Assembly (NCBI GenBank): GCA_003116975.1
Contig: BGKB01000161.1
Location: 62,001-126,000 of the forward strand
From: Aurantiochytrium sp. KH105
Taxonomy: Eukaryota; Sar; Bigyra; Thraustochytrida; Thraustochytriidae
Direction of reading: 5' to 3'
DNA: 64,000 nucleotides
The notes under the pieces are model-generated. The model was not told the DNA's origin, ran no database searches, and saw only the letters and a program-made list of their open reading frames with translations. This document shows positions 41,372-50,846 of the stretch, piece after piece. The stretch's first letter is position 1. Each line of letters begins with the position of its first letter. The position numbers were made by a program, and so were the translations under genes.

Positions 41372-44300
41372 CTACGCGTCGAGCCGTCCGTCTTCCGCGT
41401 CAAGCAGTTGCCGCACACGGTCCAATTCGGCCTGCAGCCGCTCCAAAGCGGACGCGTCCTCGCCGTCTTCGTCCTCGCCCGCCCCCTCGCCGCGCAGCGC
41501 GATCTCCAAACTTAGCTGCTGCAGCTTCAGGTTAAGCCGTCGCTCCTGCTCCTTCTTGTCTTCCTGGAGGCCGCCGAGCACGCTCTGTGACCCCGGGCTT
41601 TGCGCCTCGAGGCCGCCCGCTGTCGCCCTGCCTCCGTTGCCCTCGCGGCCGGAAGTCGACCACGGCCCAGGTCTCTGCCCGTAGCGTGACCGGTGAGCGA
41701 AGCTTGCGCCTCCTTCTTCCTGCTCCTCCTTTTCCCCGGTACCATCATCGTCTCCATCATCCAGAAAACTCGAGCCAAGAGTCCCAGATTCGGGTGACCT
41801 ATTCATCGCCACTGCGTTCGTTCGCGGTGTGCCGAGGACGCCAAAGGCGCCTGCGCCGGCGACGCGACGTGGAGGCGTGCGCACCGAGATGTCTTCTCCT
41901 TCTTCTTCGTTGTCGTTGAGTTCGTCGTTGCTGCCCTCGTCCTCCGCCTCGTCGTCGAAGGACTGCGAGTCCCACGCGTCCTCCGCTTCTTCCGAGCCGC
42001 TCTCACGGTCCGCATCGCTGGCATCGTCATCATTGTCATCCTCATTGTCAAAGTCATCGTCGTCGTAGTCGTCGTCGTCATCGTCGTCATTGTCCTCGTA
42101 ATTGGCGCCATTGTCGCCCACGCCGCTCGAGGCAAAAGAGGAGTCGTGCGCATCATGAGCGGCTGCTGTCGCTGCTGCGATCCCGGCATCGAGCAAGGCG
42201 TCATCGTCTTCTTTGAGCAATTGCTCGCGCGTCTCTAGCGACTGCTTGAGCATCTGCAGACAGTTTTGCAATTTTTCATGATACGATGACGGATCCTCAT
42301 CGCCATCCGAAGGCACAACGGACGCTTCGCTAAAAGAGTCTTCCGCAAGCAGCTCGTGTCGAGGACGCTCATGGTGATGTTGATGGTGAAAATTGTTGCT
42401 GCCTTCATTGGCAAACAAAAGCTCGCGTTGGTGTTGCAAATGAACCAGTCGATTTGCCTGTTGAATTAGATCCTGAAAGCGCTCTTCAACAGAGGACTGT
42501 CGCTTCTGCGCCTTGAGAGCATCCTCGCGCAAAGCGTCAACCACCCCTGAAGGAAGTACAAGCTCTTCGTCGGCGAGTAAATCCTCACGCTGCTTGAATA
42601 CGCGTGTTTGAACCTCTACCGCAGCCGACGCCACAGCACACATATCATCGCTCAACGATTCTGTCAGATGCTCCGAGTTGATTGGAACAAGCAACAAGTT
42701 TAATCGCTTCAGACGCTGCATGCTTGCCTCCGTGGCAAGCAAGAGCGTTCGAATCTGCGAGTCGAGCGTATCTAATTGCGTTACTTGCGACTGTCTTACG
42801 CGAGAGAGCTCGGAGCGCTCCTCGCTTTCGTCTTCCTCGTCAATCTCGTCTTCATCCTCCTCGCCCTCGACGCCATCCTTGCTGTTGCCTTCGTCCTCCT
42901 TGTTATCATCTTCGACAAGATCGTCCAGCGAGAGCATCGGTTGCGCGTTGCTATCGCTCTGCATCTGAAAGTCCCCGTTGTCTGCTTCGAGTTCCAGGTT
43001 TTCTGCAAAAGCTCGTGAAGCAAGGGCTTCCTTTTCCATGATCGCTTTCGCAAGTCTCTCGCGTTCCGATCGCGCGCGCGCAACCAGTAGTGGTGTGCGC
43101 GATTGTAGCTCTTGCAAAGGCGGGCCAGCGCCACGTGGGCGCGATTGCAAAACATTCTTGTCTTCAGGGGACCGTGACGCACTGCCTCCACCCTCTTTAT
43201 CATCCGGATCCGCCTTACGAGCAGACGCAGATAGAGATGCAGAGGCAGCTGCAGATGGAGATGCAGATGGAGATGAAAAGTCAGATGGAGAGACGGACGC
43301 AGAGGCTTTTCTTTCTCCCTCCTCGTTCGGGGGACGAGACTGCACCTCGTCAAGAGCTCGTAGCGTACCACGTACGTTAGGTGATACCGGTCCAATAGGA
43401 TCGTGTGCTTCCGCAGAGCCTTTTGCGTTTTCCTCGTCTGCATACAAAAAGGAGCGTTCGCTAGGCGGCCTTGTGGTCTCCCCAGGGAGCTCCACCGCGT
43501 TAAGAGCCGCCCACTTGGACTCCAAAAGCGCATGCTCGCGGGCAATTTGTTCACGATGACGGGCAAGTTCCTCTTCAATTTCGCGTCGCTCGTCCTCGAG
43601 CTTGGCATGCTCTTGGGCTTGCTGCGCGGCGCGCTCCGCAAGTTCTGTCTCAAGGCGAGTCTTTTCCTCAACAAGCTCGCGAACCGCATCGCTAACCAAG
43701 GCGTCGACATCGGGTGAAACGTTGCCATCCGTATTTTCTGCTCCGAGTCTGCCGTCCATTGACCCACTCGTAGTGCGCGTTGGCTCGTCTTGGATATGGG
43801 AAACGAGTACCTCGTCACGCTGTAAAGCCGAGTACCGTTCCTTGCGTATAGCTTCCCATTCTCGACGGATACGCTTATCCAACTCTTTGCGTTCGACCTC
43901 GAGAGCTTCGCGCTCCCACTGCTGCCGAGCCTGAAGAGCTTCACGTTCGGCCGCGAGTTCCTCCAGCATGCGATGACGCTCTTTCTCCACCTTGGCGGCT
44001 TCAACCTCAGCCACTGCGGCCGCGCGTGCAGCGGCTGCAGCATCTGAAAGGCCTTGGCCGGCGCCAGGAGCACCAGCCCCTCCAGGGCTTTTACCCACAA
44101 TCGCACCACCAAGGCTACCCTCGTGGACCAGCGTCTCCATCTTTTGTAGCACAAGGTCCTGATCCTTGCGCTGGACCTGTAAAATGCTTTCATGTAACCT
44201 CTCAAGCTCGGCGCGCTGACGATCCGCCAACGCTCGCGTTTGGTCGAGGAGTCGACTTTCCATGGCTCGCTGCGCACGTTCAACGTCCTCGAGATCGCGA

Positions 44301-47300
44301 CGCCAGCTCTTTTCTTGCTGCGAGCGGACTTCCTTGAGCTCTCCTATGAGCTCTTTGATCGTCCGGTCACTGCTTGCGGCCTGCGACGCCACTATTCCAG
44401 GCGGTGCACTCTGCCGCAACTTTTCACGCGATCGCTGCTTTTGCTCTCGCACCGACACGTTCTGCAGGCGTTCGTGCAGTTTTTGCCCATACGCCTCGAG
44501 TCGCTTTGCCAGCGCAGAGCTCGCGGACTGTTCCTGAGCACGCTCACGAGCATGCCGCTTGCTGCGGTCCCGCAGCCGCTCAGCTTGGAACTCCACGGCT
44601 GCGGATCGCCTGGCCAGCTTACGTTCACGCTGCCGTACCTCCATCATTTGCTTCTTTAACGCGCGAACCTTGGCCGCAAACGAACTACGCTCGCCCTCGA
44701 ACACACGGCGCGCGTCCGCGTGCGACCGTTCTCTGCTCTCAAGGTCGCGAGCCCGCTCGTCGAGGGCTTGCGATGCTTCCGCCGCTTTCGTCTCTCGTTC
44801 TTCCATCTCCGCAACCCGCTGTTTAAGCGCTTCTGATGCGGCACGGAGCTCTTCGCGGACGCGGACGTCGAGCTTACGCGCGCGCGCAATGCGTGCGGCT
44901 GCGCGACGCTTTTCGGCCGCCGCAGCCTGTCGTACTGCATTCAATCGCGCATCAAGGGAAGCCCGATCTTGGCCTAGCTCTTCGCGCAAACTTCGCAGAC
45001 GGAGCTCTCTGTGCGCCATTGCTCGCTCCCGCTCGTCACATTCGCCATGACGCGCGTCCAAGTCCTGCTCGCGGGCGTCTAGGTCTGCCGCTCGGGCGTC
45101 CAAGTCCATTTCTTTGCGATCCAGATTCGCTCGCTCGTCCAAGAGGGCGCCGTCTGCGTCTTGCCACAACGAAGTGTCGGCGCGGAGTTTGTCTTCGGCT
45201 TCTTTGACACTCTGAAGTCTTCCTGCAAGATCATTTTCGGCTCGTTCCAAGGCTGCTTCGTGGTCTTTAGCATGGGCGAGACGCTCTTCAAGTTCACGCC
45301 GGAGTGTCATTGTCTCACTTTCTAACCTCGCCGCCTCTTGCTCCGCGCGATCCAGCTTGGCTTTGCGTGAATCTACATCCTCGCGGTCTCGGCTCACCTG
45401 GGCGGAGCGCTGCTCGAGGTCAGCCACAAGCTCCGCCTGTCGCTCGCGTAGAAGCTGTGCGCGCTGGTGTTCTGCAGCGGCTTGCTCCCGCTCTTGTTCG
45501 AGGTCCCCAAGCGTTTCTTCGGCTTCGCGCTTGAGCGCGAGTTGCTCTTGATGCCAAAGACCAATTTCCTCTTCAAATTGCCTTTGCCTCTGCAAAAGAG
45601 TTTCTTGATTTGTTGTCACGTCGCGCCCGCGCTTCTCAAGTTCGGCCTCGCGCTCGTCGAGCTCCTTCTCACGCGATTTTATGGCCTCCGCCTCTGACTT
45701 AAAGGTCGCAAGATCTGACGCCAAGGCCTCGCGTTCGTGGTCCAAGCGTCTTCTGGCCTCAGCTAGTTCAGACTTGACTTGGTCAGCAGCCTCTCGCTGC
45801 GCTGTGCAAGCACGATCATGCTCGCGTCGATCCATCTCAAGCTGGGCGCGCTCTGCTCCAATGCGGTCACTTTCGCGCTGCGCGACCTCTTGCGACTTTG
45901 CCACGGCTTCTTCGCGCGCCTCAAGAGTTTGCTTGAACGTCTCGAGATTGCCAGCTTCTTCGTCCACTTGTGAGCGAAGGGTTGCAATGGCGTTTTTCTC
46001 GGCCTCGAAATCCTTTTTAGCAGCGGCGAGGTGCGAGGCTTGTGCCTCGAGATCCTTCGCCCGCGCCTCGAGATCCTTCGCCCGCGCCTCGAGATCCTTC
46101 GCCCGCGCCTCGAGATCCCCAAATCGCGCCCGATCCGCGCGAAGTCGCTCTGCATCCTTGACAAGCCTGCGTTCTGCCTCGTGCGCAACGCGCTCCGCCA
46201 AAGTTGCCTTCCGCCGTGCCTCTATAGCATCTGCAAGCTCCTTGCGGGCGCTTTGAATGGCGTCCAGCATACGTTTGCGTTCACCCTCGACACCCGCAAC
46301 AGCAGCTTCGCGATCGCGTACTCTCGCAAGTTGATTCTCGATCCCCAAAGCCTGTGCTTCGAGACGTGCAGCTTCGCGCGCATTCTTCGCCTCATCAGCC
46401 ACGAGAGAATCGAGGCGTTGCGCGTCGACCTGCGCACGAGTCAAGAGCGTCTTGAGGCGCGCAATCTCTTGCTCGGCCTCTTGGAGCGAGCCCCGCTCGC
46501 GCCTCCACTCTGCCTTTTCTTTCTCGAGATCTTTGGTTGCTTTGTGCAAGGAGGCGCGACTGGCATCGAGTTTAAACTGTTCTTCGCGAACCTCAACTTG
46601 AAGGGATCGCGCATCTCGTAATGCTCGTTCACGCGCTGCAATGCCTGCTTCGGCGCTTTCAGCAGCGCGCAAGCGCGCGTCGGCAGCAAGTCTTGCTTCT
46701 ACGGCCTCACTGTGCTTTCTTTCGAGCTCGAGGCGTTCCTCGCGGCACGCTGCCTCCCAGTCTGCACGCATGCGCGCCACGTCCGCCTTAGCGCGGGTAG
46801 AATCATATCGCTGGCGTTCTCTCTCGGCGATGACCTCGGCCATGGATGCGTCGCACTCACGTTGTCTGGCTTCGGCGCTGTTTGCGGCCTTGCGGGCCTT
46901 GATGAGTTCTGCTTCGAGCTGCGTCCGAATTTGCTCTGCATCCCGCACGCGCCGTGCAGCTTCGTCTTCTTGAGCCCTGACGCGGTCCATACGCGCACTG
47001 AGCGCCTGCTGTGCGGTTTCCACCCGCGTAGCCTCTTCGCGAAGCTTGGCGAGCGCATTAGCAGCCTGTGCCGCCTCAAGCTTGTGTTTTTGCGAGGTGG
47101 CCTCGAGACGGCCAGCTTCGATCTGCAATCCATCAACGCGCGATGCGAGGGCGCGCTCCTCATTTCGAAGCGCATCGGTGCGCGTCAAGAGCTCTTGATG
47201 CTGCTCGAGAAGCTCCATCTCAAAGGCTTCCCCAACCCTCGTCAGCAGCGTCCCAACTCGCGGCACCCCGCCGCGTCTGTCTGAGAATGTGCTCCCAATC

Positions 47301-47599
47301 GACACCGATGACACCTCGGCATCGGACTCGGTCAGCACTGTGGCAAACGGGGTGTCTCGCGCCTTTGGCCTTGCCCGGGCGGCCTTTGCTCGCGTCCCTT
47401 CTTCGTCCCGCACAGCGGGCTTGCCTCGACGAGTTTTGCCTTCGCCATCTCCATGATCGTCAACTTCGTCGGCGTGCCTGCCGTCCTCGTCACCGTTCAG
47501 GACAAGGAGCTCGGCGCCATCGGACTCGCTCGCGCCCGACCCGCTCCCGGCGTCGCTGCTGTCCACGGCCTCGCTTTGCCGCGCCGCGGGATCCTCCAT
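41372..47599 (-). CDS. Giant coiled-coil protein with acidic C-terminal region
   Basis: 2075 residues, ATG at 47599, single exon. Residues about 1-110 are acidic and disordered. From about residue 130 to 1280 the protein is continuous heptad coiled coil (E, A, R, L, Q, K). Within it a seven-residue unit, ARAKDLE, is repeated nearly four times (DNA 46044-46118). A Ser/Pro-rich linker follows (about residues 1390-1500). The C-terminal third alternates Leu-rich helices with long Asp/Glu runs, the largest near residues 1830-1910 (DNA 41880-42110). It ends in a short Leu/Glu helix. No PDZ, motor or membrane segment is seen. The likely role is structural or scaffolding (cytoskeleton, basal body, Golgi). 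No family assigned. Confidence 0.82.
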   Translation of the reverse strand: MEDPAARQSEAVDSSDAGSGSGASESDGAELLVLNGDEDGRHADEVDDHGDGEGKTRRGKPAVRDEEGTRAKAARARPKARDTPFATVLTESDAEVSSVSIGSTFSDRRGGVPRVGTLLTRVGEAFEMELLEQHQELLTRTDALRNEERALASRVDGLQIEAGRLEATSQKHKLEAAQAANALAKLREEATRVETAQQALSARMDRVRAQEDEAARRVRDAEQIRTQLEAELIKARKAANSAEARQRECDASMAEVIAERERQRYDSTRAKADVARMRADWEAACREERLELERKHSEAVEARLAADARLRAAESAEAGIAARERALRDARSLQVEVREEQFKLDASRASLHKATKDLEKEKAEWRRERGSLQEAEQEIARLKTLLTRAQVDAQRLDSLVADEAKNAREAARLEAQALGIENQLARVRDREAAVAGVEGERKRMLDAIQSARKELADAIEARRKATLAERVAHEAERRLVKDAERLRADRARFGDLEARAKDLEARAKDLEARAKDLEAQASHLAAAKKDFEAEKNAIATLRSQVDEEAGNLETFKQTLEAREEAVAKSQEVAQRESDRIGAERAQLEMDRREHDRACTAQREAADQVKSELAEARRRLDHEREALASDLATFKSEAEAIKSREKELDEREAELEKRGRDVTTNQETLLQRQRQFEEEIGLWHQEQLALKREAEETLGDLEQEREQAAAEHQRAQLLRERQAELVADLEQRSAQVSRDREDVDSRKAKLDRAEQEAARLESETMTLRRELEERLAHAKDHEAALERAENDLAGRLQSVKEAEDKLRADTSLWQDADGALLDERANLDRKEMDLDARAADLDAREQDLDARHGECDERERAMAHRELRLRSLREELGQDRASLDARLNAVRQAAAAEKRRAAARIARARKLDVRVREELRAASEALKQRVAEMEERETKAAEASQALDERARDLESRERSHADARRVFEGERSSFAAKVRALKKQMMEVRQRERKLARRSAAVEFQAERLRDRSKRHARERAQEQSASSALAKRLEAYGQKLHERLQNVSVREQKQRSREKLRQSAPPGIVASQAASSDRTIKELIGELKEVRSQQEKSWRRDLEDVERAQRAMESRLLDQTRALADRQRAELERLHESILQVQRKDQDLVLQKMETLVHEGSLGGAIVGKSPGGAGAPGAGQGLSDAAAAARAAAVAEVEAAKVEKERHRMLEELAAEREALQARQQWEREALEVERKELDKRIRREWEAIRKERYSALQRDEVLVSHIQDEPTRTTSGSMDGRLGAENTDGNVSPDVDALVSDAVRELVEEKTRLETELAERAAQQAQEHAKLEDERREIEEELARHREQIAREHALLESKWAALNAVELPGETTRPPSERSFLYADEENAKGSAEAHDPIGPVSPNVRGTLRALDEVQSRPPNEEGERKASASVSPSDFSSPSASPSAAASASLSASARKADPDDKEGGGSASRSPEDKNVLQSRPRGAGPPLQELQSRTPLLVARARSERERLAKAIMEKEALASRAFAENLELEADNGDFQMQSDSNAQPMLSLDDLVEDDNKEDEGNSKDGVEGEEDEDEIDEEDESEERSELSRVRQSQVTQLDTLDSQIRTLLLATEASMQRLKRLNLLLVPINSEHLTESLSDDMCAVASAAVEVQTRVFKQREDLLADEELVLPSGVVDALREDALKAQKRQSSVEERFQDLIQQANRLVHLQHQRELLFANEGSNNFHHQHHHERPRHELLAEDSFSEASVVPSDGDEDPSSYHEKLQNCLQMLKQSLETREQLLKEDDDALLDAGIAAATAAAHDAHDSSFASSGVGDNGANYEDNDDDDDDDYDDDDFDNEDDNDDDASDADRESGSEEAEDAWDSQSFDDEAEDEGSNDELNDNEEEGEDISVRTPPRRVAGAGAFGVLGTPRTNAVAMNRSPESGTLGSSFLDDGDDDGTGEKEEQEEGGASFAHRSRYGQRPGPWSTSGREGNGGRATAGGLEAQSPGSQSVLGGLQEDKKEQERRLNLKLQQLSLEIALRGEGAGEDEDGEDASALERLQAELDRVRQLLDAEDGRLDA
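46044..46118 (-). repeat. 21-base in-frame tandem repeat
   Basis: Three full copies (46044-46064, 46065-46085, 46086-46106) and a 12-base partial copy, virtually identical. They encode the heptad ARAKDLE, so copy number changes by whole coiled-coil heptads. Confidence 0.9.
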
Positions 47600-48097
47600 C
47601 GCATCCCCGCGCGCGCGGCGCGGCCCAACGCAAGCCGCAAGTCAATCTGGGCTCTCCTCCTCCGTGCTGCTGCTCTCTTGCTCCTGTGCTCTCTGCTTGT
47701 CGCAGTTCTTCCTTGGCGCGGTTAACGACCGGTACCCTGATTTTGGGTGCTTCTATCCGTTGACGCTCAGGCTCAGGCTGAGCGCAGCTTAGGCTCCGAT
47801 CTGAGACAGTTTAGGGGCGCTCGGGTCCACGGTCGTCCTGCACTGGCAATGCGGGCATTGCTTTCCCCCTTCTTTATTGGTCGAAGCTTGGTCGAAGACC
47901 TGCACGGCTTGTACAGCGAGCGAGCGAGCGTTAGCTTGCGTTATCCTCTGCGTTATCCTTTGCGTTAGCCTTTGCGTTAGCCTTTGCGTTAGCCTTTGCG
48001 TTAGCCTTTGCGTTAGCTTGCTCACCGGAGCCCACGACCGGTGGCAAACAGAACGTCTTTGTCTGAAGCAACATCAGAGAACTAAGCGTATTGCAGT
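47600..48097. other. Divergent promoter region with a 12-base minisatellite
   Basis: 498 bases between the coiled-coil and ankyrin starts. It contains about seven 12-base tandem units (47939-48022) and an inverted GGCTCAGGCTGAGC-like stretch near 47766-47782. No gene is supported; small frames in the minisatellite are repeats of NAKA-type peptides. Confidence 0.55.
47939..48022. repeat. 12-base tandem repeat, about seven copies
   Basis: Unit CGTTAGCCTTTG. Four central copies are identical (47963-48010); the outer ones are degenerate (CGTTATCCTCTG, CGTTATCCTTTG, CGTTAGCTTGCT). It ends 76 bases before the ankyrin gene ATG. Confidence 0.9.
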
Positions 48098-50626
48098 ATG
48101 CCTCGAGTCGGGCGTCGCGTGGCAGCGAGTGATGAAGAAGACTCGGACCTCGAAGAGACACTGGCCGTCTCGCGACGGCGCAGACAGTATGAAAAGACTC
48201 GCAGTAAAGGCTACCGACATGGATTCGATAATCAAGATGAGGATTCTGATCAAGAAGCTAAGCGAGCGTTTAGCGATGACCACGACAGCGATGCTGAAGA
48301 TCAAGATGAATTTGAAGGCGAAGATGAGCTGGACGGTGATCTCGACTATGCTGCGAACCTAGCTGTGACGCAACGGCGTCTTATTTTTAGCAGGGGGCAT
48401 GACGACATTGAGAGTAAACTGAGACGGTCGTCGGACGTTCTTCTTTCCATGTCGGCCGAGGAAATCGCGGTATGGCGCGATCGTAAGAGCAGGAACCTCT
48501 TGCAGGTCAGTCTCGCAGCCGAGAATTTAGGTGCTGTTCGTATCGTGCTCGAGACGCTCGTGATCCGTAAAGTGGAAGCTCGCAGACGGGAGATGGAACG
48601 TGTAGCACGAGTGGCTCAGCGAGAGACCTCCCGTTTGGAGCTTGGATCTGTGGCAAGCGCACCTGGGACAATCTCGGCGCGTGCCAAATCTCGCAAACGA
48701 ATGCGCGCTCAGCTCGCGCAGCTCTCCGAAAAATATTTCATGCGAATTGCCTGCTTTCCAGATACACAGGGGTGGACCGCATTTCATTACGCAGCACAGT
48801 CACGCAGCAATGCACTCGGCTTGCTTCTGGAGGGAAATCACATTGCACGTCTCTCCGTACTGAGCGACATCAAACTACAGGACGCCATGTACAGAGAGAG
48901 AGCGCTTATGGTCTCTGTGCGCGACAGCACGGGTTGTACTCCTCTTCATATTGCCGCGGCACAAGGAAATGCCTCGGCGGTGCGAGCCTTACTGCGCTGG
49001 GGCGCAGATCTTCGCGTGAGAAATGTGGACGACGATCTAGCAATGGATGTCGCCGCTGACCGCGTCACAAGGCGCGCTCTTCAAGCTGGACTGCGCATGC
49101 CGAGCACTACCAGCAGCGCCGCCTTTGATGGTGATCATTCAGCCCCAGGACCGGAGATGTCACAAGGCACGGTTCAGACGCTACGAACGCTCGCTGAATG
49201 TGGAGAAGACGTCAATGAGCGTTTCGGACTCTCTTTACAGGCTTCGCTGCATGAAGCGGCCCGGGCTGGAGACTTGCGCGTCGTAAAATTCCTCGTCGAA
49301 GAGGGTGGTGGGGCCGATGTAAACCTCATTGACGCGAATGGTCGTACCGCTTTGCACCTGGCTGCTGAGCAAGCGGATGCTGTACATCGTGCTATTGCAG
49401 ACGTCCTTATTCGTAATGGCGCGCATCTCGATCTTACGAGCCATGCGGGGCTCACGCCCTTGCATGCGGTGGCAGCGAGCACCATTCGTGGGGATGATCC
49501 GCATCGTCGCGGGCGTAACAAGCGGCTTATGGCAAGCCTTTTAATTCGCGCGGGCGCAAATACCGAAATCAGGACAGAAAAAGGGTTGACGCCTCTCTTA
49601 GCTGCGGCCAAGCATGGCGAGGTCAATGTCGCCTACGAGCTCATCCTGTCGGGGTGCCAGCTTGCGGCGATGGACTCAAAGCGCTGGAATGCCCTTCATT
49701 TTGCCGCTTTCTACGGCCATCTTGAGCTCGCTCACATTCTTGCTTTTTGCGACGCCGAAATACAGCTTCTCAAGCACCAGCGCAACGCACACGGCAAATT
49801 TCCGGCTGATCTGTGTCGTGACTCAGCTTTTCGTGACGCCTTACAAACGCCATGGGAGTATGCAAGCGAGGGACGAATCGATAAGCTTCGTGCCTCGCTT
49901 CGAAAGAGTCAGCAAGTGCGGAGCTGGATTCTCTATACGGAGGTCTGGCAGCGCCTTGCAGGCAATGTGAGCCAGCAGACGCTTCGCCACAAATATACCA
50001 TTTTGCATGCTGCAATTCTTGGTCAGGATCTTGCGTGCAAGCACTGCGGAGCGCATCGTTTATCGGGAAACACCAAGACTCTTAAGAGAGAGCGTTGTGA
50101 GAATCTGAAATCTGTGGAACAAACCGTACGCTACGTCCTGGAGCTCAAAGGCGTGTCCGTCGATGCTTCGGACGCCAAAGGTCGGACGCCGCTGATGCTT
50201 GCAGTCATGCTCGGAAGAGCTAAAGTCGCAGAGGACCTTGTTCGACGTGGTGCATCTCTTTCTCACATCGATCGTGCCGGAAATAATGTTTTACATTACG
50301 CGCACGCCTATGGCCAGGCATCGCTGGTGGACTCTCTGATTCTCACGGCGACATCGGCTGCAGCTTCTGACGTTTCTGAAGCGTCCTTGGACCAGGAGAA
50401 CCATGCAGGTCAGAAACCTTTGCAGGTTTCAGGTCTCCGTGATCGCCTTGTTGTTCCAGGGGGTATCGAGCTTCGAAAAAATAGGGGCGATGTTGGGTCC
50501 TTTGAAATGTCGGACGATGACGAAGAGTCAAAAGAGGAGGAAATTGGACAAGGTCCTCTGTCGCCCGATCCTTCTCATGCAAAACGCACGCTTGCCCAGG
50601 TTGCGGCAGAGCTTGAACATGCGTAG
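48098..50626 (+). CDS. Ankyrin repeat protein
   Basis: 842 residues, ATG at 48098. An acidic N-terminus (residues about 1-85, with DSDAEDQDEFEGEDE) precedes a helical region. Ankyrin repeats begin near residue 225 (GWTAFHYAAQ) and continue with GCTPLHIAAAQGN, ASLHEAARAGD, GRTALHLAAE, GLTPLHAVAAS, GLTPLLAAAKHGE and RWNALHFAAFYGH to about residue 555. After an interruption of about 130 residues (with CKHCGAH) two more follow, GRTPLMLAVMLGR and GNNVLHYAHAYGQ (about 695-750). The tail is acidic. It is a protein-interaction scaffold with no enzymatic domain visible. Partners and location are unknown. Confidence 0.88.
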   Translation: MPRVGRRVAASDEEDSDLEETLAVSRRRRQYEKTRSKGYRHGFDNQDEDSDQEAKRAFSDDHDSDAEDQDEFEGEDELDGDLDYAANLAVTQRRLIFSRGHDDIESKLRRSSDVLLSMSAEEIAVWRDRKSRNLLQVSLAAENLGAVRIVLETLVIRKVEARRREMERVARVAQRETSRLELGSVASAPGTISARAKSRKRMRAQLAQLSEKYFMRIACFPDTQGWTAFHYAAQSRSNALGLLLEGNHIARLSVLSDIKLQDAMYRERALMVSVRDSTGCTPLHIAAAQGNASAVRALLRWGADLRVRNVDDDLAMDVAADRVTRRALQAGLRMPSTTSSAAFDGDHSAPGPEMSQGTVQTLRTLAECGEDVNERFGLSLQASLHEAARAGDLRVVKFLVEEGGGADVNLIDANGRTALHLAAEQADAVHRAIADVLIRNGAHLDLTSHAGLTPLHAVAASTIRGDDPHRRGRNKRLMASLLIRAGANTEIRTEKGLTPLLAAAKHGEVNVAYELILSGCQLAAMDSKRWNALHFAAFYGHLELAHILAFCDAEIQLLKHQRNAHGKFPADLCRDSAFRDALQTPWEYASEGRIDKLRASLRKSQQVRSWILYTEVWQRLAGNVSQQTLRHKYTILHAAILGQDLACKHCGAHRLSGNTKTLKRERCENLKSVEQTVRYVLELKGVSVDASDAKGRTPLMLAVMLGRAKVAEDLVRRGASLSHIDRAGNNVLHYAHAYGQASLVDSLILTATSAAASDVSEASLDQENHAGQKPLQVSGLRDRLVVPGGIELRKNRGDVGSFEMSDDDEESKEEEIGQGPLSPDPSHAKRTLAQVAAELEHA

Positions 50627-50846
50627 AGACAAACAAAGAAGCAGCCAAACGAATAAACGAACAAACAAACAAACAAACAAACAAACACATGAGCACGAGA
50701 AGAGGAAGAAGAAAAGAAACGAAATTGCACGTTTACTGCGCAATCTTGCACGTGTTGCTGCATGCGTACCTTATCTGACAGCGAGTCAAGACATTGACCG
50801 CCAGATGAAAAGTGTTCTAGGAGAGAGAGAGAGAAAGAAAAAAAGA
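50627..50846. repeat. Convergent gap with AAAC microsatellite
   Basis: Gap between ankyrin and MYG1 3' ends. It holds about nine AAAC units (50651-50690) followed by a purine-rich stretch and a GA dinucleotide run (50819-50836). Confidence 0.75.

Noticed and set aside
47939-48022. Tandem repeat considered as a CRISPR array
   Set aside because: Units are 12 bases and directly adjacent, without spacers, and the window is eukaryotic.
47789-48161. Small frames coding NAKANAKA or TQRLTQRL repeats, resembling a repetitive peptide gene
   Set aside because: They are only translations of the 12-base minisatellite in several frames, with no conserved flanks.
50651-50690. AAAC run considered as a transposon tail
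   Set aside because: No reverse transcriptase, target-site duplication or other element features nearby; simple microsatellite.
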